Source: Hydrogenophilus thermoluteolus (GTDB lineage: Bacteria; Pseudomonadota; Gammaproteobacteria; Burkholderiales; Rhodocyclaceae). Taken from it: 64,000 nt of DNA. The notes below the pieces were generated by a model. That model saw only the letters and a program-made list of their open reading frames with translations. It ran no database searches and was not told the origin of the DNA. The position numbers and the translations under genes are program-made. This document shows, piece after piece, positions 8,355 through 16,673 of the stretch. The stretch spans positions 1 to 64,000 of the forward strand of contig NZ_AP018559.1 of assembly GCF_003574215.1 (NCBI RefSeq), read 5' to 3'. Position 1 is the first letter of the stretch; each line of letters opens with the position of its first letter.

Positions 8355-8572
8355 GCCTGCCAGCCATCAATCTCTGCCAAGGCTTCATCCATGAGTCGTT
8401 GGAGTTGCGTATCAGCGGCGTCTGCCTGGGTCACGAGCAGGCACTGGCGGCGACACTCTTGTGCAAAGCCCGGGCGGCGGGTATCCGGTACCCAGATCTG
8501 AACCGGACGCAAACCCGAGCGGCGCAGCGCGTCGCGATACTTTTGAACACGCGCTTTGACCGGTACTGTCAT
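8351..8572 (-). CDS. DUF3018-type MazE-like antitoxin
   Basis: 73 residues beginning MTVPVKARVQKYRDALRRSG and containing RPVQIWVPDTRRPGF, the recognisable core of the DUF3018 antitoxin family paired with MazF-like toxins. It precedes the toxin by an overlap. The imperfect dyad AATGTTACATGTCACATT (8593-8610) just upstream could be its operator. A relic of a related antitoxin N-terminus lies upstream of the Argonaute at about 20540-20585. Confidence 0.82.
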   Translation of the reverse strand: MTVPVKARVQKYRDALRRSGLRPVQIWVPDTRRPGFAQECRRQCLLVTQADAADTQLQRLMDEALAEIDGWQA

Positions 8573-8728
8573 TGTCGTTCCTCAATCGAGAAATGTTACA
8601 TGTCACATTATATCCCGTTTGAGTTGGTATGGAAATACCAATAACGGACTCGAACTTTTGAGGCCAACAGGGCGAAACGTTGCTGGTAACCGACAACTTT
8701 CCGTTCCGTCAGACTTACTCATTCCTGC

Positions 8729-10003
8729 CTAAACAGGAACAAAGCTGACTTCCTGCTTCACTGAGGCCGGTTTTACCGCCGTCTTGCGACGGCGGCCAGA
8801 GCCTTCCTCTCCACAGGCTTCACATCCGGCGGAACTCGCCGTAGAGCCGCTTGGGGCGGCCAAGCCATGCGCCAGTAGGTTTCTGGCTGCATTCACGTCC
8901 CGATCGTGGATGCTTCCACAGTCCGGGCAAGTCCACTGGCGTATTGCCAGCGGCATTTTTTCCTGTTCCGTCCCACAAGGCGAACAAGTTTTGCTCGACG
9001 GGAACCAGCGATCCGCCACCACCACCATACCACCGCGCATCGCAGCCTTGTACTCCAACTGCCGCCGGAACTCGAAGAAGCTCATGTCGGCAATAGAACG
9101 GGCCAGATGCCGGTTCGCCATCATCCCGCGCACGTTCAGATCCTCGATGACGATGGTGTGAAACCGCCGCGTGAGATCGGACGTAAGCTTATGCAGGGCA
9201 TCCTGCCGGATATTGGCGATGCGGGCATGCAATTTCGCCAGTTTGGCCTTGGCCTTTCGTCGGTTGGCCGATCCCTTGGCCTTGCGCGACAAGCTCCGGG
9301 AGCGCCTGCGCAAGCGATCCAGCAGCGCCTTGTGCGGTTTGGAGCCAGCGATCTTTTCTCCCGTCGAGAGCGTTGCCAGCGCCGACACACCCAGATCGAC
9401 ACCTACCGCGCCTTGGTTTTGGCTGCGCCGAAACTCGCCGCAAACTTGGTTTTCGTCTTGCGGCTCGTTTTCGGCCAGGGGAAGATGCGAACCGTCGGGC
9501 GTGTCCACGGTGATGCTGACAAACCAGCGGTCAGCCACGCGGGAGATCGTGGCCGACATGATCTTGCCAGTGAAACGCAACGGCTCGCGCATGCGCACCC
9601 AGCCAAGGTTGGGGATGCGGATGCGGCAGCCCTCGACGGTGAACTGGTCGTTGGTGAGCGTAAAGCGATCATGCACCCCCTTCTTGCGAAACTGCGGGTA
9701 GCGGGCACGACCGGCAAAGAAGTTTTTGAACGCCGCTCCAAGCTGGATGATCGCCATCTGCGGCGCGCACTTCGTGACTTCCAGCATCCACGGGAATTGT
9801 TCGCGCTTGATGGCGTTCAGCTGGCGACGCAGCGCTGCTTGCGACGGTTTGGGTAGCGTGTTGTCGGCTTTCCATGCCTCGTACTGCCGCCGCCATTCGG
9901 CCAGCGCCCAGTTATAGGCAAAGCGCGCCACACCACAGGCTTTCTTGAGATAGGTGGCCTGCACATTGTTCGGATCGAGCGCGATTTTGTGGGCGATCAG
10001 CAT
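8729..10003 (-). CDS. tnpB: TnpB RNA-guided nuclease
   Basis: 424-residue TnpB, ancestor-like relative of Cas12. The RuvC residues appear intact: D203 in GVDLGV, E287 in VIEDLNV and D369 in DRDVNAARN. The zinc ribbon has C340/C343 (CSPCG) and C359/C362 (CPDCG). The N-terminal helix-turn-helix and wedge region (RFAYNWALAEW, YPQFRKKG) is present, and the length is normal. Known TnpBs use an RNA from the element's right end to cut the empty donor site and retain the transposon. The start overlaps the end of tnpA by 7 bp. Confidence 0.92.
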   Translation of the reverse strand: MLIAHKIALDPNNVQATYLKKACGVARFAYNWALAEWRRQYEAWKADNTLPKPSQAALRRQLNAIKREQFPWMLEVTKCAPQMAIIQLGAAFKNFFAGRARYPQFRKKGVHDRFTLTNDQFTVEGCRIRIPNLGWVRMREPLRFTGKIMSATISRVADRWFVSITVDTPDGSHLPLAENEPQDENQVCGEFRRSQNQGAVGVDLGVSALATLSTGEKIAGSKPHKALLDRLRRRSRSLSRKAKGSANRRKAKAKLAKLHARIANIRQDALHKLTSDLTRRFHTIVIEDLNVRGMMANRHLARSIADMSFFEFRRQLEYKAAMRGGMVVVADRWFPSSKTCSPCGTEQEKMPLAIRQWTCPDCGSIHDRDVNAARNLLAHGLAAPSGSTASSAGCEACGEEGSGRRRKTAVKPASVKQEVSFVPV

Positions 10004-10626
10004 TGCGACGCCTCCACAGCGGCCTTGACGCCTTCGAGCAGCTTCTGGTTCTTGCGCGAGCGGCTGCCATAGAGCCTGGCGCTAAAGACCGTGATGATTT
10101 CCAGCACGTCCTTGGCCAGATCTTCCTCGAAGGTGGTGTCCTCTCCCTGGTTGAGGATCACCACCTCAACATTCTTCGCTTCGCAAACAGCAAACACCAG
10201 TTCCGCGCCGAAGCGCAACAGCCGATCTTTGTGCGTAATAACCAAGCGCCCGACTTGCCCTTCGATGATCGCGTCCAGCAGGCGCTTCAAGCCCTTCTTG
10301 TGGTAGTTCATGCCGGAGCCCAGGTCGGCAATCACCTCGAACGTCCAGCCCTGCCGGGCGCAATAGCGTTCAAGGACCTGCTTTTGCCGCTCCAGATCGT
10401 CCTTCTGGTCGTGACTGGAGACGCGGGCGTAGGCGATGGTGCGGCGAGGCGCATCACCCGCACGAAACTGCTCAGGACGCAGCCGCGCAAGGTCATAGCG
10501 CCTGCGCCCGCCTGCTGTGCGTTCATCGGGCAGGAGCTTGCCTTCGCGTTCCCAGCGCCGCAGCGTTTGCGCCGAAACGCCCAGCGCTTCAGCGGCTTCG
10601 CGAATCGAGACAAGTTTGCGAGACAT
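9997..10626 (-). CDS. tnpA: IS607-type serine recombinase
   Basis: About 209 residues from MSRKLVSIREAAEALGVSAQ, an N-terminal MerR-like HTH that binds the element ends, followed by a small serine-recombinase domain with the catalytic serine in YARVSSHDQKDDLERQ and a conserved ITHKDRLLRFG loop. ATG 10626 is chosen over 10641 because the family begins with this HTH. It catalyses excision and integration through a circular intermediate. Confidence 0.9.
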   Translation of the reverse strand: MSRKLVSIREAAEALGVSAQTLRRWEREGKLLPDERTAGGRRRYDLARLRPEQFRAGDAPRRTIAYARVSSHDQKDDLERQKQVLERYCARQGWTFEVIADLGSGMNYHKKGLKRLLDAIIEGQVGRLVITHKDRLLRFGAELVFAVCEAKNVEVVILNQGEDTTFEEDLAKDVLEIITVFSARLYGSRSRKNQKLLEGVKAAVEASQC

Positions 10627-10828
10627 GCGCAAAATATACAATAACGCGCAAGATTGAGCAACTAATCGTTGAGCTGCTAAAGCCCCAAAAAATCCCTTGC
10701 CGTGATCGACTCCTGGGGCTTGGGACGGCTGTTCTCACAAGCTTTACTAGGCAAAAAAACCCGAAGACGGGCATCCTAGGGTTCGCATTGTATTGGCAAT
10801 CTATTGCACTAAGTGATACGATTCCTCA

Positions 10829-11242
10829 ATGAGGAGAGTGTTTCGTACCCGAACTTTCACCCGTTGGATGCGGCGGACCGGTCTGACAGATGAGGCACTT
10901 TGTGACGCCGTCTCCGAGATGGTTCAGGGTCTTATCGACGCTGATTTGGGCGGCCATGTGGTGAAAAAGCGAGTTGCACTACCAGGTCAGGGAAAACGCG
11001 GCGGCGCGCGTACCATCGTCGCGACCAAACTGGCCGATCGGTGGTTCTTCCTCTACGGTTTTGGAAAAAATGAACGCGCCAATATCGACAAGGACGAACT
11101 GAAGGTGCTCCAGGAGGTAGCAGAAGACCTCCTGGGTTTTGACGACCGCCAGTTGGCAATCGCTCTGACGTCAGGCGAGATTGTGGAGATATGCAATGGC
11201 AACGACCAAACGCAAGAGTCGCATCCTAGACGAGATGCATGA
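10829..11242 (+). CDS. RelE/HigB-like toxin
   Basis: 137 residues. The fold core has FTRWMRRTGLTDEALCDAV, RVALPGQGKRGGARTIVAT and DRWFFLYGFGKNERANID, typical of the HigB/RelE-type mRNA interferases of COG4737. It is first in a toxin-antitoxin operon, the HigBA order. A TGATACGAT -10-like box lies directly before the start. The C-terminal 15 codons overlap the antitoxin gene. Confidence 0.83.
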   Translation: MRRVFRTRTFTRWMRRTGLTDEALCDAVSEMVQGLIDADLGGHVVKKRVALPGQGKRGGARTIVATKLADRWFFLYGFGKNERANIDKDELKVLQEVAEDLLGFDDRQLAIALTSGEIVEICNGNDQTQESHPRRDA

Positions 11243-11516
11243 AACCGCAAGCGGCCTGCACAGCGCTGGGCTCATCAGCAAGCGCCGCATGAGGGAGTTT
11301 GATGCTTTGTGCCATCTCGATGTCCACGAAATGACGCCGAAGCGGATTAAATCGCTGCGCGAACAGGCGAACCTGAGCCAGGCGGTTTTTGCAGCCGTGC
11401 TCAACATCAGCTTGTCTACGGTGCAGAAATGGGAAGTGGGTGAAAAGAAGCCAAGCGGCTCGTCCCTGAAACTCCTCAACCTGATTGAACGCAAAGGGTT
11501 GGATGCCGTGCTTTGA
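11196..11516 (+). CDS. HigA-like Xre antitoxin
   Basis: 106 residues from MATTKRKSRILDEMHETASG. A helix-turn-helix of the Xre type (IKSLREQANLSQAVFAAVLN then ISLSTVQKWEVGEKKPSG) fills residues 55-90. ATG 11196 follows a GGAG site. It would neutralise the preceding toxin and repress the operon. Confidence 0.85.
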   Translation: MATTKRKSRILDEMHETASGLHSAGLISKRRMREFDALCHLDVHEMTPKRIKSLREQANLSQAVFAAVLNISLSTVQKWEVGEKKPSGSSLKLLNLIERKGLDAVL

Positions 11517-11561
11517 AGCTACGAAGCGCTAGCGGCTGGCCAATTCGGCTCCCCGAGTTGG

Positions 11562-11672
11562 ATGGCTGCCCAGCTTGGCGCCGCAGGCGGAAAAGCCCGC
11601 ACCCCCGTCAAAGCGGCAAGTGCCCGCATCAACGGACGCAAAGGCGGAAGGCCGCGCACGAAAAGCGCGTGA
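11562..11672 (+). CDS. 36-residue basic protein with GRKGGRPR motif
   Basis: Small frame MAAQLGAAGGKARTPVKAAS... ending RKGGRPRTKSA. Short Ala/Lys-rich proteins with this GKKGGRPR-type end occur widely beside plasmid genes, but I know no assigned function. No clear ribosome site is visible and it may be a remnant of a longer protein. Confidence 0.4.
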   Translation: MAAQLGAAGGKARTPVKAASARINGRKGGRPRTKSA

Positions 11673-11754
11673 TCGATCGGGTACGCGCTCTTTGCTGCGA
11701 GCGCTTCTGTCGAAGCTCGTGGGCCACAGCGTAACTTTCCCCAAAAGATTCAAA

Positions 11755-11843
11755 GGTCGATCCCCGCGTGCGCGGGGGAGACGAGAGCGCAAACGACGAA
11801 TCGAGGCACGCAGGCGGTCGATCCCCGCGTGCGCGGGGGAGAC
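11755..11843 (-). CRISPR. Relic type I-E-like CRISPR: two repeats, one spacer
   Basis: Two identical 28-bp repeats, 11755-11782 and 11816-11843, each with the GC-rich dyad CCCCGCG-TG-CGCGGGG, separated by a 33-nt spacer. The 61-bp period and repeat type are those of type I-E arrays. The right-hand repeat joins directly to a casA fragment. No leader, cas1 or cas2 of this type is visible, so it is probably inactive. Confidence 0.85.
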
Positions 11844-12159
11844 ATGGATGCTGCAAAAACGCCGGCTGGGTGACGTCCTCCACGACCAGATGCCAGGCGT
11901 TTGCATCTGCCAGATTCAGAAGCCCATTGCACCAATATTCCCGGTCGGTTGGAAGCGAGTTGGTCGGGCATCGCGCCTGGATGCTGGCCGCCAGCTGTAC
12001 CAGAAATACATGCCACGGGTCGGCCTGATGGGCACGCAGGCCCGTGTAGCCCTCCACTTCGTTGGCCGAGAGCGCCGCGAGGAGCTCGGGCAGGCTCACG
12101 CGGCGCTCGCCCCGGGGCATGCGCACGCCGATGAGCGGGTCATTGAGCAGGTCGTGCAT
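11844..12159 (-). pseudogene. casA: Truncated casA (cse1), type I-E Cascade large subunit
   Basis: The first 105 codons start MHDLLNDPLIGVRM with a good GGAGA site and contain RVSLPELLAALSANEVEGYT, LRAHQADPWHVFLVQLAA and HLVVEDVTQPAFLQHP, the conserved N-terminus of Cse1/CasA. The gene then stops being recognisable exactly where a CRISPR repeat begins. A deletion has removed the rest of casA and presumably the other I-E genes. Confidence 0.8.
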
Positions 12160-12253
12160 CGTCTTTCTCCAGTCCGAAGCGGGTATAGCGGAATAATGTT
12201 TCACCAATGTGGAAATGAAAACCCAAGGTGCCATTTCTCCTCCTCTTGAGTAA

Positions 12254-12445
12254 GCCAGGCAACCGCACGGCGAGCCATTTGCCGACGATTATCCTATTGG
12301 CTTCTTGAACTGCCCAGATGGATCAATCGAGCTTCGCGAAAATTACGGATTCACCTTACCGGATTTGAATGCAATCCAGAATGAGCTGACGCGACACTTG
12401 ACAACAATGTGTGACGAATGGAAAAGGATCCATGTCGATTACTGA
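12254..12445 (+). pseudogene. DUF4160-like C-terminal fragment
   Basis: Frame without a start, encoding IGFLNCPDGSIELRENYGFT and HLTTMCDEWKRIHVDY before a stop. The ELRENYGF and EWxRIH motifs are those of DUF4160 proteins, often found in toxin-antitoxin-like pairs. The upstream half is lost. Confidence 0.55.
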
Positions 12446-12596
12446 AAGTCAGTACGGTGAAGCCAACGAACGGTCGAGGTGCAAAGAAAGAGCGGTTACG
12501 TAGTGCCTGCCCGCTACGATCGTCGTTCGGGTCGTGTCGTGGTACGGATGAACACGGAAAAGTCCACCTCTCTATTAAGCACGCGCTAGTGCGATT

Positions 12597-12780
12597 AGCC
12601 GCGTGACCATCGAAACCATTGAGTCGTCCTTTGCCACGATTCGTCGTCGCAGTGACCAGGCCAAAGGGCTGCGTGAGCCGCAACACCATGCTGGCGATGT
12701 TGTACAAACTGAGGATGAGCGCGGAGAAACGCTGGCAGCGGATCCGGGGATTGATCAAGCTGCACATTAGTGTTATGGTG
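12597..12780 (+). pseudogene. Frameshifted C-terminus of an IS256-family transposase
   Basis: One frame gives IESSFATIRRRSDQAKG and the next CVSRNTMLAMLYKLRMSAEK, RWQRIRGL, which together match the C-terminal part of IS256-group transposases. A frameshift near 12660 and loss of the N-terminus show it is dead. Confidence 0.6.
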
Positions 12781-12811
12781 ACATGTACCGGGTGCCACAT
12801 GGAGACTGGTT

Positions 12812-13048
12812 ATGAGCCGATTGACCATTACGCTCGATGATTCCGTTCATCAGGCGCTCAGGGAAGCCGCTGCCCGCCAGGGGCGCTCAATCGGGAAGAT
12901 CATCGAGGAAAGCTTGATTCTGCGGGGGATCAAACCCATGGAGAGTGCGCGGCAGTTGGTTGCGCGAGCTCGGAGCAATGCGGCTTGTGACGAAGATGAG
13001 GCGCTCAATATCGCGGTCGAGGAGACGCGTGCGGTGCGCCAGAAATGA
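12812..13048 (+). CDS. Ribbon-helix-helix antitoxin (VapB-like)
   Basis: 78 residues beginning MSRLTITLDDSVHQALREAA, with GRSIGKIIEESLILRG as the helix pair and an acidic tail. It overlaps the downstream PIN toxin by 4 bp (ATGA). The upstream IS debris supplies no clear promoter. Confidence 0.83.
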   Translation: MSRLTITLDDSVHQALREAAARQGRSIGKIIEESLILRGIKPMESARQLVARARSNAACDEDEALNIAVEETRAVRQK

Positions 13049-13476
13049 CGGTACGCCTGTTCATCATCGACACCAATGTTATCGTAGCCGGCCTGATCAC
13101 GTCGCAGCCGTCGAGTCCAACTGCTCAGGTGCTCGATGCGATGCTGGAGGGGCGTTTGCTTTTTTTGCTTTCGCCCGCACTTTTACGCGAGTACCGGCAG
13201 GTGCTGTTGCGCCCTAAACTGGTGCGGCTGCATCGGCTCGGTGACAATGAGATCGATCGGTTGCTGACGGAGCTGACAGCTAATGCCTTGTGGCGCGAAC
13301 CTACCGAAAATTCGCACGAGTCTGCTCCGGATCCCGGTGACGATCATCTATGGGCGCTACTCGACAGCGAACCGGATGCCATCCTGGTCACGGGTGATCG
13401 GCTGTTACTCGACAATCCTCGTTCGGGTCGTGTCGTGATCACTGCATCAGCATGTGCGGTGTTGCTGGGGCTTTAG
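13045..13476 (+). CDS. PIN-domain toxin (VapC-like)
   Basis: 143-residue PIN-domain RNase of the COG1569 type. Acidic residues are in FIIDTNVIVAG (first Asp), LREYRQVL (Glu) and DDHLWALLDSEPDAILVTGD (central and last Asp). It is translationally coupled to the antitoxin. A 26-bp sequence at 13488-13513 just after it also occurs at 11724-11749. Confidence 0.85.
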   Translation: MTVRLFIIDTNVIVAGLITSQPSSPTAQVLDAMLEGRLLFLLSPALLREYRQVLLRPKLVRLHRLGDNEIDRLLTELTANALWREPTENSHESAPDPGDDHLWALLDSEPDAILVTGDRLLLDNPRSGRVVITASACAVLLGL

Positions 13477-13659
13477 CAGGTAAGCATCCACAGCGTAACT
13501 TTCCCCAAAAGATCCCTTTTTGGTAAAGTCTTCCGATTGACTACCCGGCTGCGCTTGGAATTCCGCCCATGCCCGACACCACCCGCCAACCAACGAAAAC
13601 GGGAAAGTATCGAGCTTTGCCGAACAGGATCGAGCAACACCCGAGGATGTTTTCCAATG

Positions 13660-13677
13660 GATATCAATACTGATATC
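13660..13677. promoter_or_regulatory. Palindromic operator candidate before the PIN gene
   Basis: GATATCA-ATAC-TGATATC, perfect 7-bp arms, 8 bp before the start of the PIN toxin gene, where an autorepressing toxin-antitoxin complex would bind. Confidence 0.5.
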
Positions 13678-13685
13678 ATTCAGCA

Positions 13686-14111
13686 ATGCGCTATCTGCTC
13701 GATACCAATGTCTTGGTCGCCGCTTTCCGGTCGAGAAACGGGGCGAGCAACGCAATTGTCCGTCGCGCCTTGACGGGCGATCTCGCGTTGGTCGTTCATC
13801 ACAAGCTGGTCTATGAGTACCGTGCGGTGCTCAGCCGTCCGGAGATTTTGGCGCAGACGGGGCTTTCTTGGGACGAGGTCGAACTGGTGCTTGCCCACCT
13901 GGTGGCCAGCGCTCATGAGGTCGAGGTGCGCTACCTGTGGCGCCCTAACCTCGAGGATGAAGCCGATAATTTCATCATGGAGATCGCCGTGGCAGCTTGG
14001 CCCTGCACGATCGTCACCCACAATGTCAGGGATTTTGTTCGGGCAGAACTGCGCTTTCCGCATATCGCCCTCTGTACCCCAGGGCAGTTGCTGCGCGCTT
14101 TGACCCATTAG
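13686..14111 (+). CDS. PIN-domain toxin, toxin-first operon
   Basis: 141-residue PIN protein: RYLLDTNVLVAAF supplies the first Asp, LVYEYRAVL the Glu, and EDEADNFIMEIAVAA plus CTIVTHNVRDF the later acids. Its layout is the same as the PIN gene at 13045, but the sequences differ. It lies before its antitoxin, unlike the other PIN pairs here. Confidence 0.85.
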   Translation: MRYLLDTNVLVAAFRSRNGASNAIVRRALTGDLALVVHHKLVYEYRAVLSRPEILAQTGLSWDEVELVLAHLVASAHEVEVRYLWRPNLEDEADNFIMEIAVAAWPCTIVTHNVRDFVRAELRFPHIALCTPGQLLRALTH

Positions 14112-14120
14112 GAGGTAACC

Positions 14121-14372
14121 ATGCGCAAACTCTCTTTCCCGTTGCGGATTCCTGAGGAGGAGCGGGCCCGTGGTAAGCGCCTGGCCAAGGAGCTGGGCGT
14201 CTCGGAAAACCGCCTCTACGCCGAGCTCATCCACGATGGCTTGTTGATACGCGAGCAGATGCTTTACATGACGCGGCTGCGCGCGCTCGCGGCACGAACC
14301 AGCAAGGATGAGGCGCTCGCAGTTCTTGCCAAGGCAGCGGACACGCCACCGATGGAAACCGATGTTCGATGA
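14121..14372 (+). CDS. Antitoxin of the toxin-first PIN pair
   Basis: 83 residues, MRKLSFPLRIPEEERARGKR then LAKELGVSENRLYAELI, a ribbon-helix-helix-like DNA-binding region, with a charged C-terminus. It has a good AGGAGG site (14111-14116) and starts 9 bp after the toxin. Confidence 0.72.
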   Translation: MRKLSFPLRIPEEERARGKRLAKELGVSENRLYAELIHDGLLIREQMLYMTRLRALAARTSKDEALAVLAKAADTPPMETDVR

Positions 14373-14375
14373 TAG

Positions 14376-14981
14376 ATGCCCATGGCTTCAGGTGAAAAGC
14401 AGTTTCCACCGCGTCGCGTGCCGAACGCCGCTCGTCGCCCACGTGAGTACTTGACCGCCGAGGAGGTCGACCGCCTGGTCGCAGCGGCTCGCAAGCTCGG
14501 CCGCCACGGGGAGCGCGACGCGGCGTTGATTCTGATCGCGTTTCGCCATGGGCTCAGGGTGAGCGAACTGGTGGCGCTTCGTTGGGCACAGGTCGATCTG
14601 CGCGCAGGTCTTCTGCACGTGCGCCGGGTCAAGAACGGGGTCGATACGGTGCAGCCGTTGCGTGGGCCGGAATTGCGGCTCTTGCGCGCGCTCGAACGGC
14701 GCTATGGGACGTTGGCCAGCGGCTATGTGTTCGTCTCGGAGCGCGGCGGTCCGCTTTCGGCAGCTGCGGTGCGCAAGATCGTCGAGCGGGCAGGGCGTGC
14801 GGCTGGACTAGACTTTCCGGTGCATCCGCACATGCTGCGCCACGCAACGGGGTTCTACTTGGCCGCCAGAGGGGAGGACACAAGGGCGATCCAGGCGTAC
14901 CTGGGGCACCGGTCGATTCAACACACGGTGCGCTACACGGCGCTGGCGCCCGGGCGGTTCGAGCGCTTCTGGTCGGATTAG
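14376..14981 (+). CDS. Short tyrosine recombinase (catalytic domain only)
   Basis: 201 residues, the length of FimB/FimE-like recombinases that lack the N-terminal core-binding domain. The catalytic set is complete: Arg in HGLRVSELVALRW, Lys in RRVKNGV, HxxR in HMLRHATG, His in YLGHRS and Tyr in VRYTAL. It follows the antitoxin by 3 bp. A deleted copy lies at 34752-34910. It may act in plasmid resolution or cassette inversion; no target site was identified. Confidence 0.85.
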   Translation: MPMASGEKQFPPRRVPNAARRPREYLTAEEVDRLVAAARKLGRHGERDAALILIAFRHGLRVSELVALRWAQVDLRAGLLHVRRVKNGVDTVQPLRGPELRLLRALERRYGTLASGYVFVSERGGPLSAAAVRKIVERAGRAAGLDFPVHPHMLRHATGFYLAARGEDTRAIQAYLGHRSIQHTVRYTALAPGRFERFWSD

Positions 14982-15027
14982 TAAGCGCAGCTCCCCGTGC
15001 GCAGGGTCGTGCGCTTCCTTTCGCCGC

Positions 15028-15720
15028 TCACCCCAGTTCGATGGTTCCCAGCTCCTGTTTTTTCGCCCGGATTGCCTCGGCCAAGTTTTCCTTGCTTTGC
15101 CTTGTCACCGACGCGACCGCGATCATCCCCAGACTTTCGGTGTCGCTGTTACGGCGCGCGCATTCGTGCGCAAAGGCCACGATCGACGCAGGACTCATGT
15201 CCTTGGGCGCGTAAAAGCGCTTGCTGAAAACTCGGTTGAGCCACTTGTCGACTTTGGCGACGACCTCGTGCAGACCAAGACGCAACGCTTCGGGACGCAG
15301 TTTCTGAATCTCGGCCATGTTGTCGCGCGCTTTGTAAAAATGCTCGATGTAATTTCTCACACGCGTTTCGTAAAGGTCCTGCCTGGCTTTTTTCGAGATT
15401 TCGTCGAGCTCCGCAATCTCCTTGTCGAGTTGCGCAATCTCCTTGTCGAGTTGCGTAATCTCCTTGTCGAGTTGCGTAATCTCCTTGTCGAGTTGCTTGA
15501 TGCGTTCGGCGCGCCGTGCCGCGCTCTGCGCGTAGTATTCTTCCTGCTTCTTGAGCGTCTTGAGGTACGAATTTTGAATCCAACTGCGCGCAATGCCGCC
15601 GACGAAATTCGCGGCAACGTCCAGCGCCATCAGGTTCAGTCCAGCCGCCTGGCCGTAACCGCCGCTTGCCATGAGATCGTTTACGAACGCTTCACGCTCT
15701 TCTTTCGTGCGAAATACCAT
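15028..15720 (-). CDS. Coiled-coil protein with QLDKEI(T/A) heptad repeats
   Basis: 230 residues. Residues about 74-105 contain four or more tandem copies of the heptad QLDKEIT/QLDKEIA, encoded by near-identical 21-bp repeats at 15410-15495. Upstream is a Gly/Ala-rich hydrophobic segment (GGYGQAAGLNLMALDVAANF), which may be membrane-active, and the C-terminal half is helical. I do not recognise the family. The 21-bp repeats could vary in number by slippage and change coil length in whole turns. Confidence 0.65.
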   Translation of the reverse strand: MVFRTKEEREAFVNDLMASGGYGQAAGLNLMALDVAANFVGGIARSWIQNSYLKTLKKQEEYYAQSAARRAERIKQLDKEITQLDKEITQLDKEIAQLDKEIAELDEISKKARQDLYETRVRNYIEHFYKARDNMAEIQKLRPEALRLGLHEVVAKVDKWLNRVFSKRFYAPKDMSPASIVAFAHECARRNSDTESLGMIAVASVTRQSKENLAEAIRAKKQELGTIELG

Positions 15721-15878
15721 GATTCACTCCTTCCGCTCCCGTTCGCTGCGCACCGCAGTTTCCGATATTTATAGCAATTCTTCGGAATTTTGTCTCGTTT
15801 TTGGCAACCAGATCAACGCTTTCGCTATTGGCGGCGTGACCCTATGGTGACATCAGCCATCAGATCGGGACGCTAACC

Positions 15879-16328
15879 TCATGGCGACGTTTCGGTCTGA
15901 TCTTGGTAGTTCTTTTCTCGCCACCGTTCGTTTCTCAGTAACACGAACCCGCAAAAGAGGTTGCGGCGACGAAACGGCCCTTGCGTTTCCGCGACCATGT
16001 AGGCTTTCGTGGCTTTGGAGCCGCCGAGGATCACGGGACGTGGCAAAAAGCGCTCGGGTTTTTCGACCCAGGCAGGTGGCTCGAACCCGACGCTTTGCGC
16101 GATCGCTTCGGCAATCCCCGCCAGGAAAACGTTGTAGACGGGTTCCGGCAGTAGCGCCGGTTCTTCTTCGACCATCGCCCGTTGCCGCTCGACAGGGCGA
16201 TTGAGTGGGTGCGAGCGCGCGTCGATGAACTCTTTCATGTAGTGCGGAAAGTATTCGATCGAGTCGTTGAGTACGTAATCGGCAACGAGCGCTAATGTAT
16301 AAGGGCGAACTTTGATGATCGCTTGCAA
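15879..16328 (-). CDS. Conserved hypothetical with FRRRNLF motif
   Basis: 149 residues, start MQAIIKVRPYTLALVADYVL with GGAGAGGAGA upstream on the coding strand. The motifs PALLPEPVYNVFLAGIAEAI, EPPAWVEKPERFLPRPV and PFRRRNLFCG recall a family of small accessory-island proteins ending in FRRRNLF, often beside toxin-antitoxin-like genes. No biochemical role is known to me, and no obvious partner gene is adjacent. Confidence 0.6.
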   Translation of the reverse strand: MQAIIKVRPYTLALVADYVLNDSIEYFPHYMKEFIDARSHPLNRPVERQRAMVEEEPALLPEPVYNVFLAGIAEAIAQSVGFEPPAWVEKPERFLPRPVILGGSKATKAYMVAETQGPFRRRNLFCGFVLLRNERWREKNYQDQTETSP

Positions 16329-16673
16329 TATGGTCTCCTCTCCTCATCGACCTCGACGCCAGCGGCTGAAGTCGTGGGTTATCGATATGGTAGTTGCAAT
16401 GAGACTGCGCTGCAAAGCCAAATAGAATGAAACAATCATGGTCGAAGTACCTGACGTCTCGGACTGATTGGAGGTCGATACGATGTTGGCCGAACGCATC
16501 GAGAGTTGGACCAAGGAGTGGTGGGAGCAGGGGTTGCAGCAAGGTGAGGAAAAGGGTTTTTACCTCGGTGAGCTGCAAACCTTGCAGCGGCAGCTCACCA
16601 GACGCTTCGGGCCGCTGCCGCAAGCGGTGCAGGTGCGCCTGAGCACCGCGAGCCGGGAAGAGATCGAGCGTTG

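Larger units (their letters stand above)
8729..10626 (-). mobile_element. IS607-family element (tnpA plus tnpB), borders not resolved
   Basis: A serine-recombinase tnpA overlaps a tnpB, the IS607 arrangement. IS607 elements lack terminal inverted repeats and target duplications, so the ends cannot be fixed by eye; they probably lie within about 100-150 bp outside these coordinates (about 8640 and 10700). The non-coding strand just beyond the tnpB stop is where a guide (omega/re) RNA would be expected. Confidence 0.8.

Noticed and set aside
12351..12800. Minus-strand frame of 149 codons
   Set aside because: It lies over plus-strand transposase and DUF4160 fragments and shows no motif or start site.
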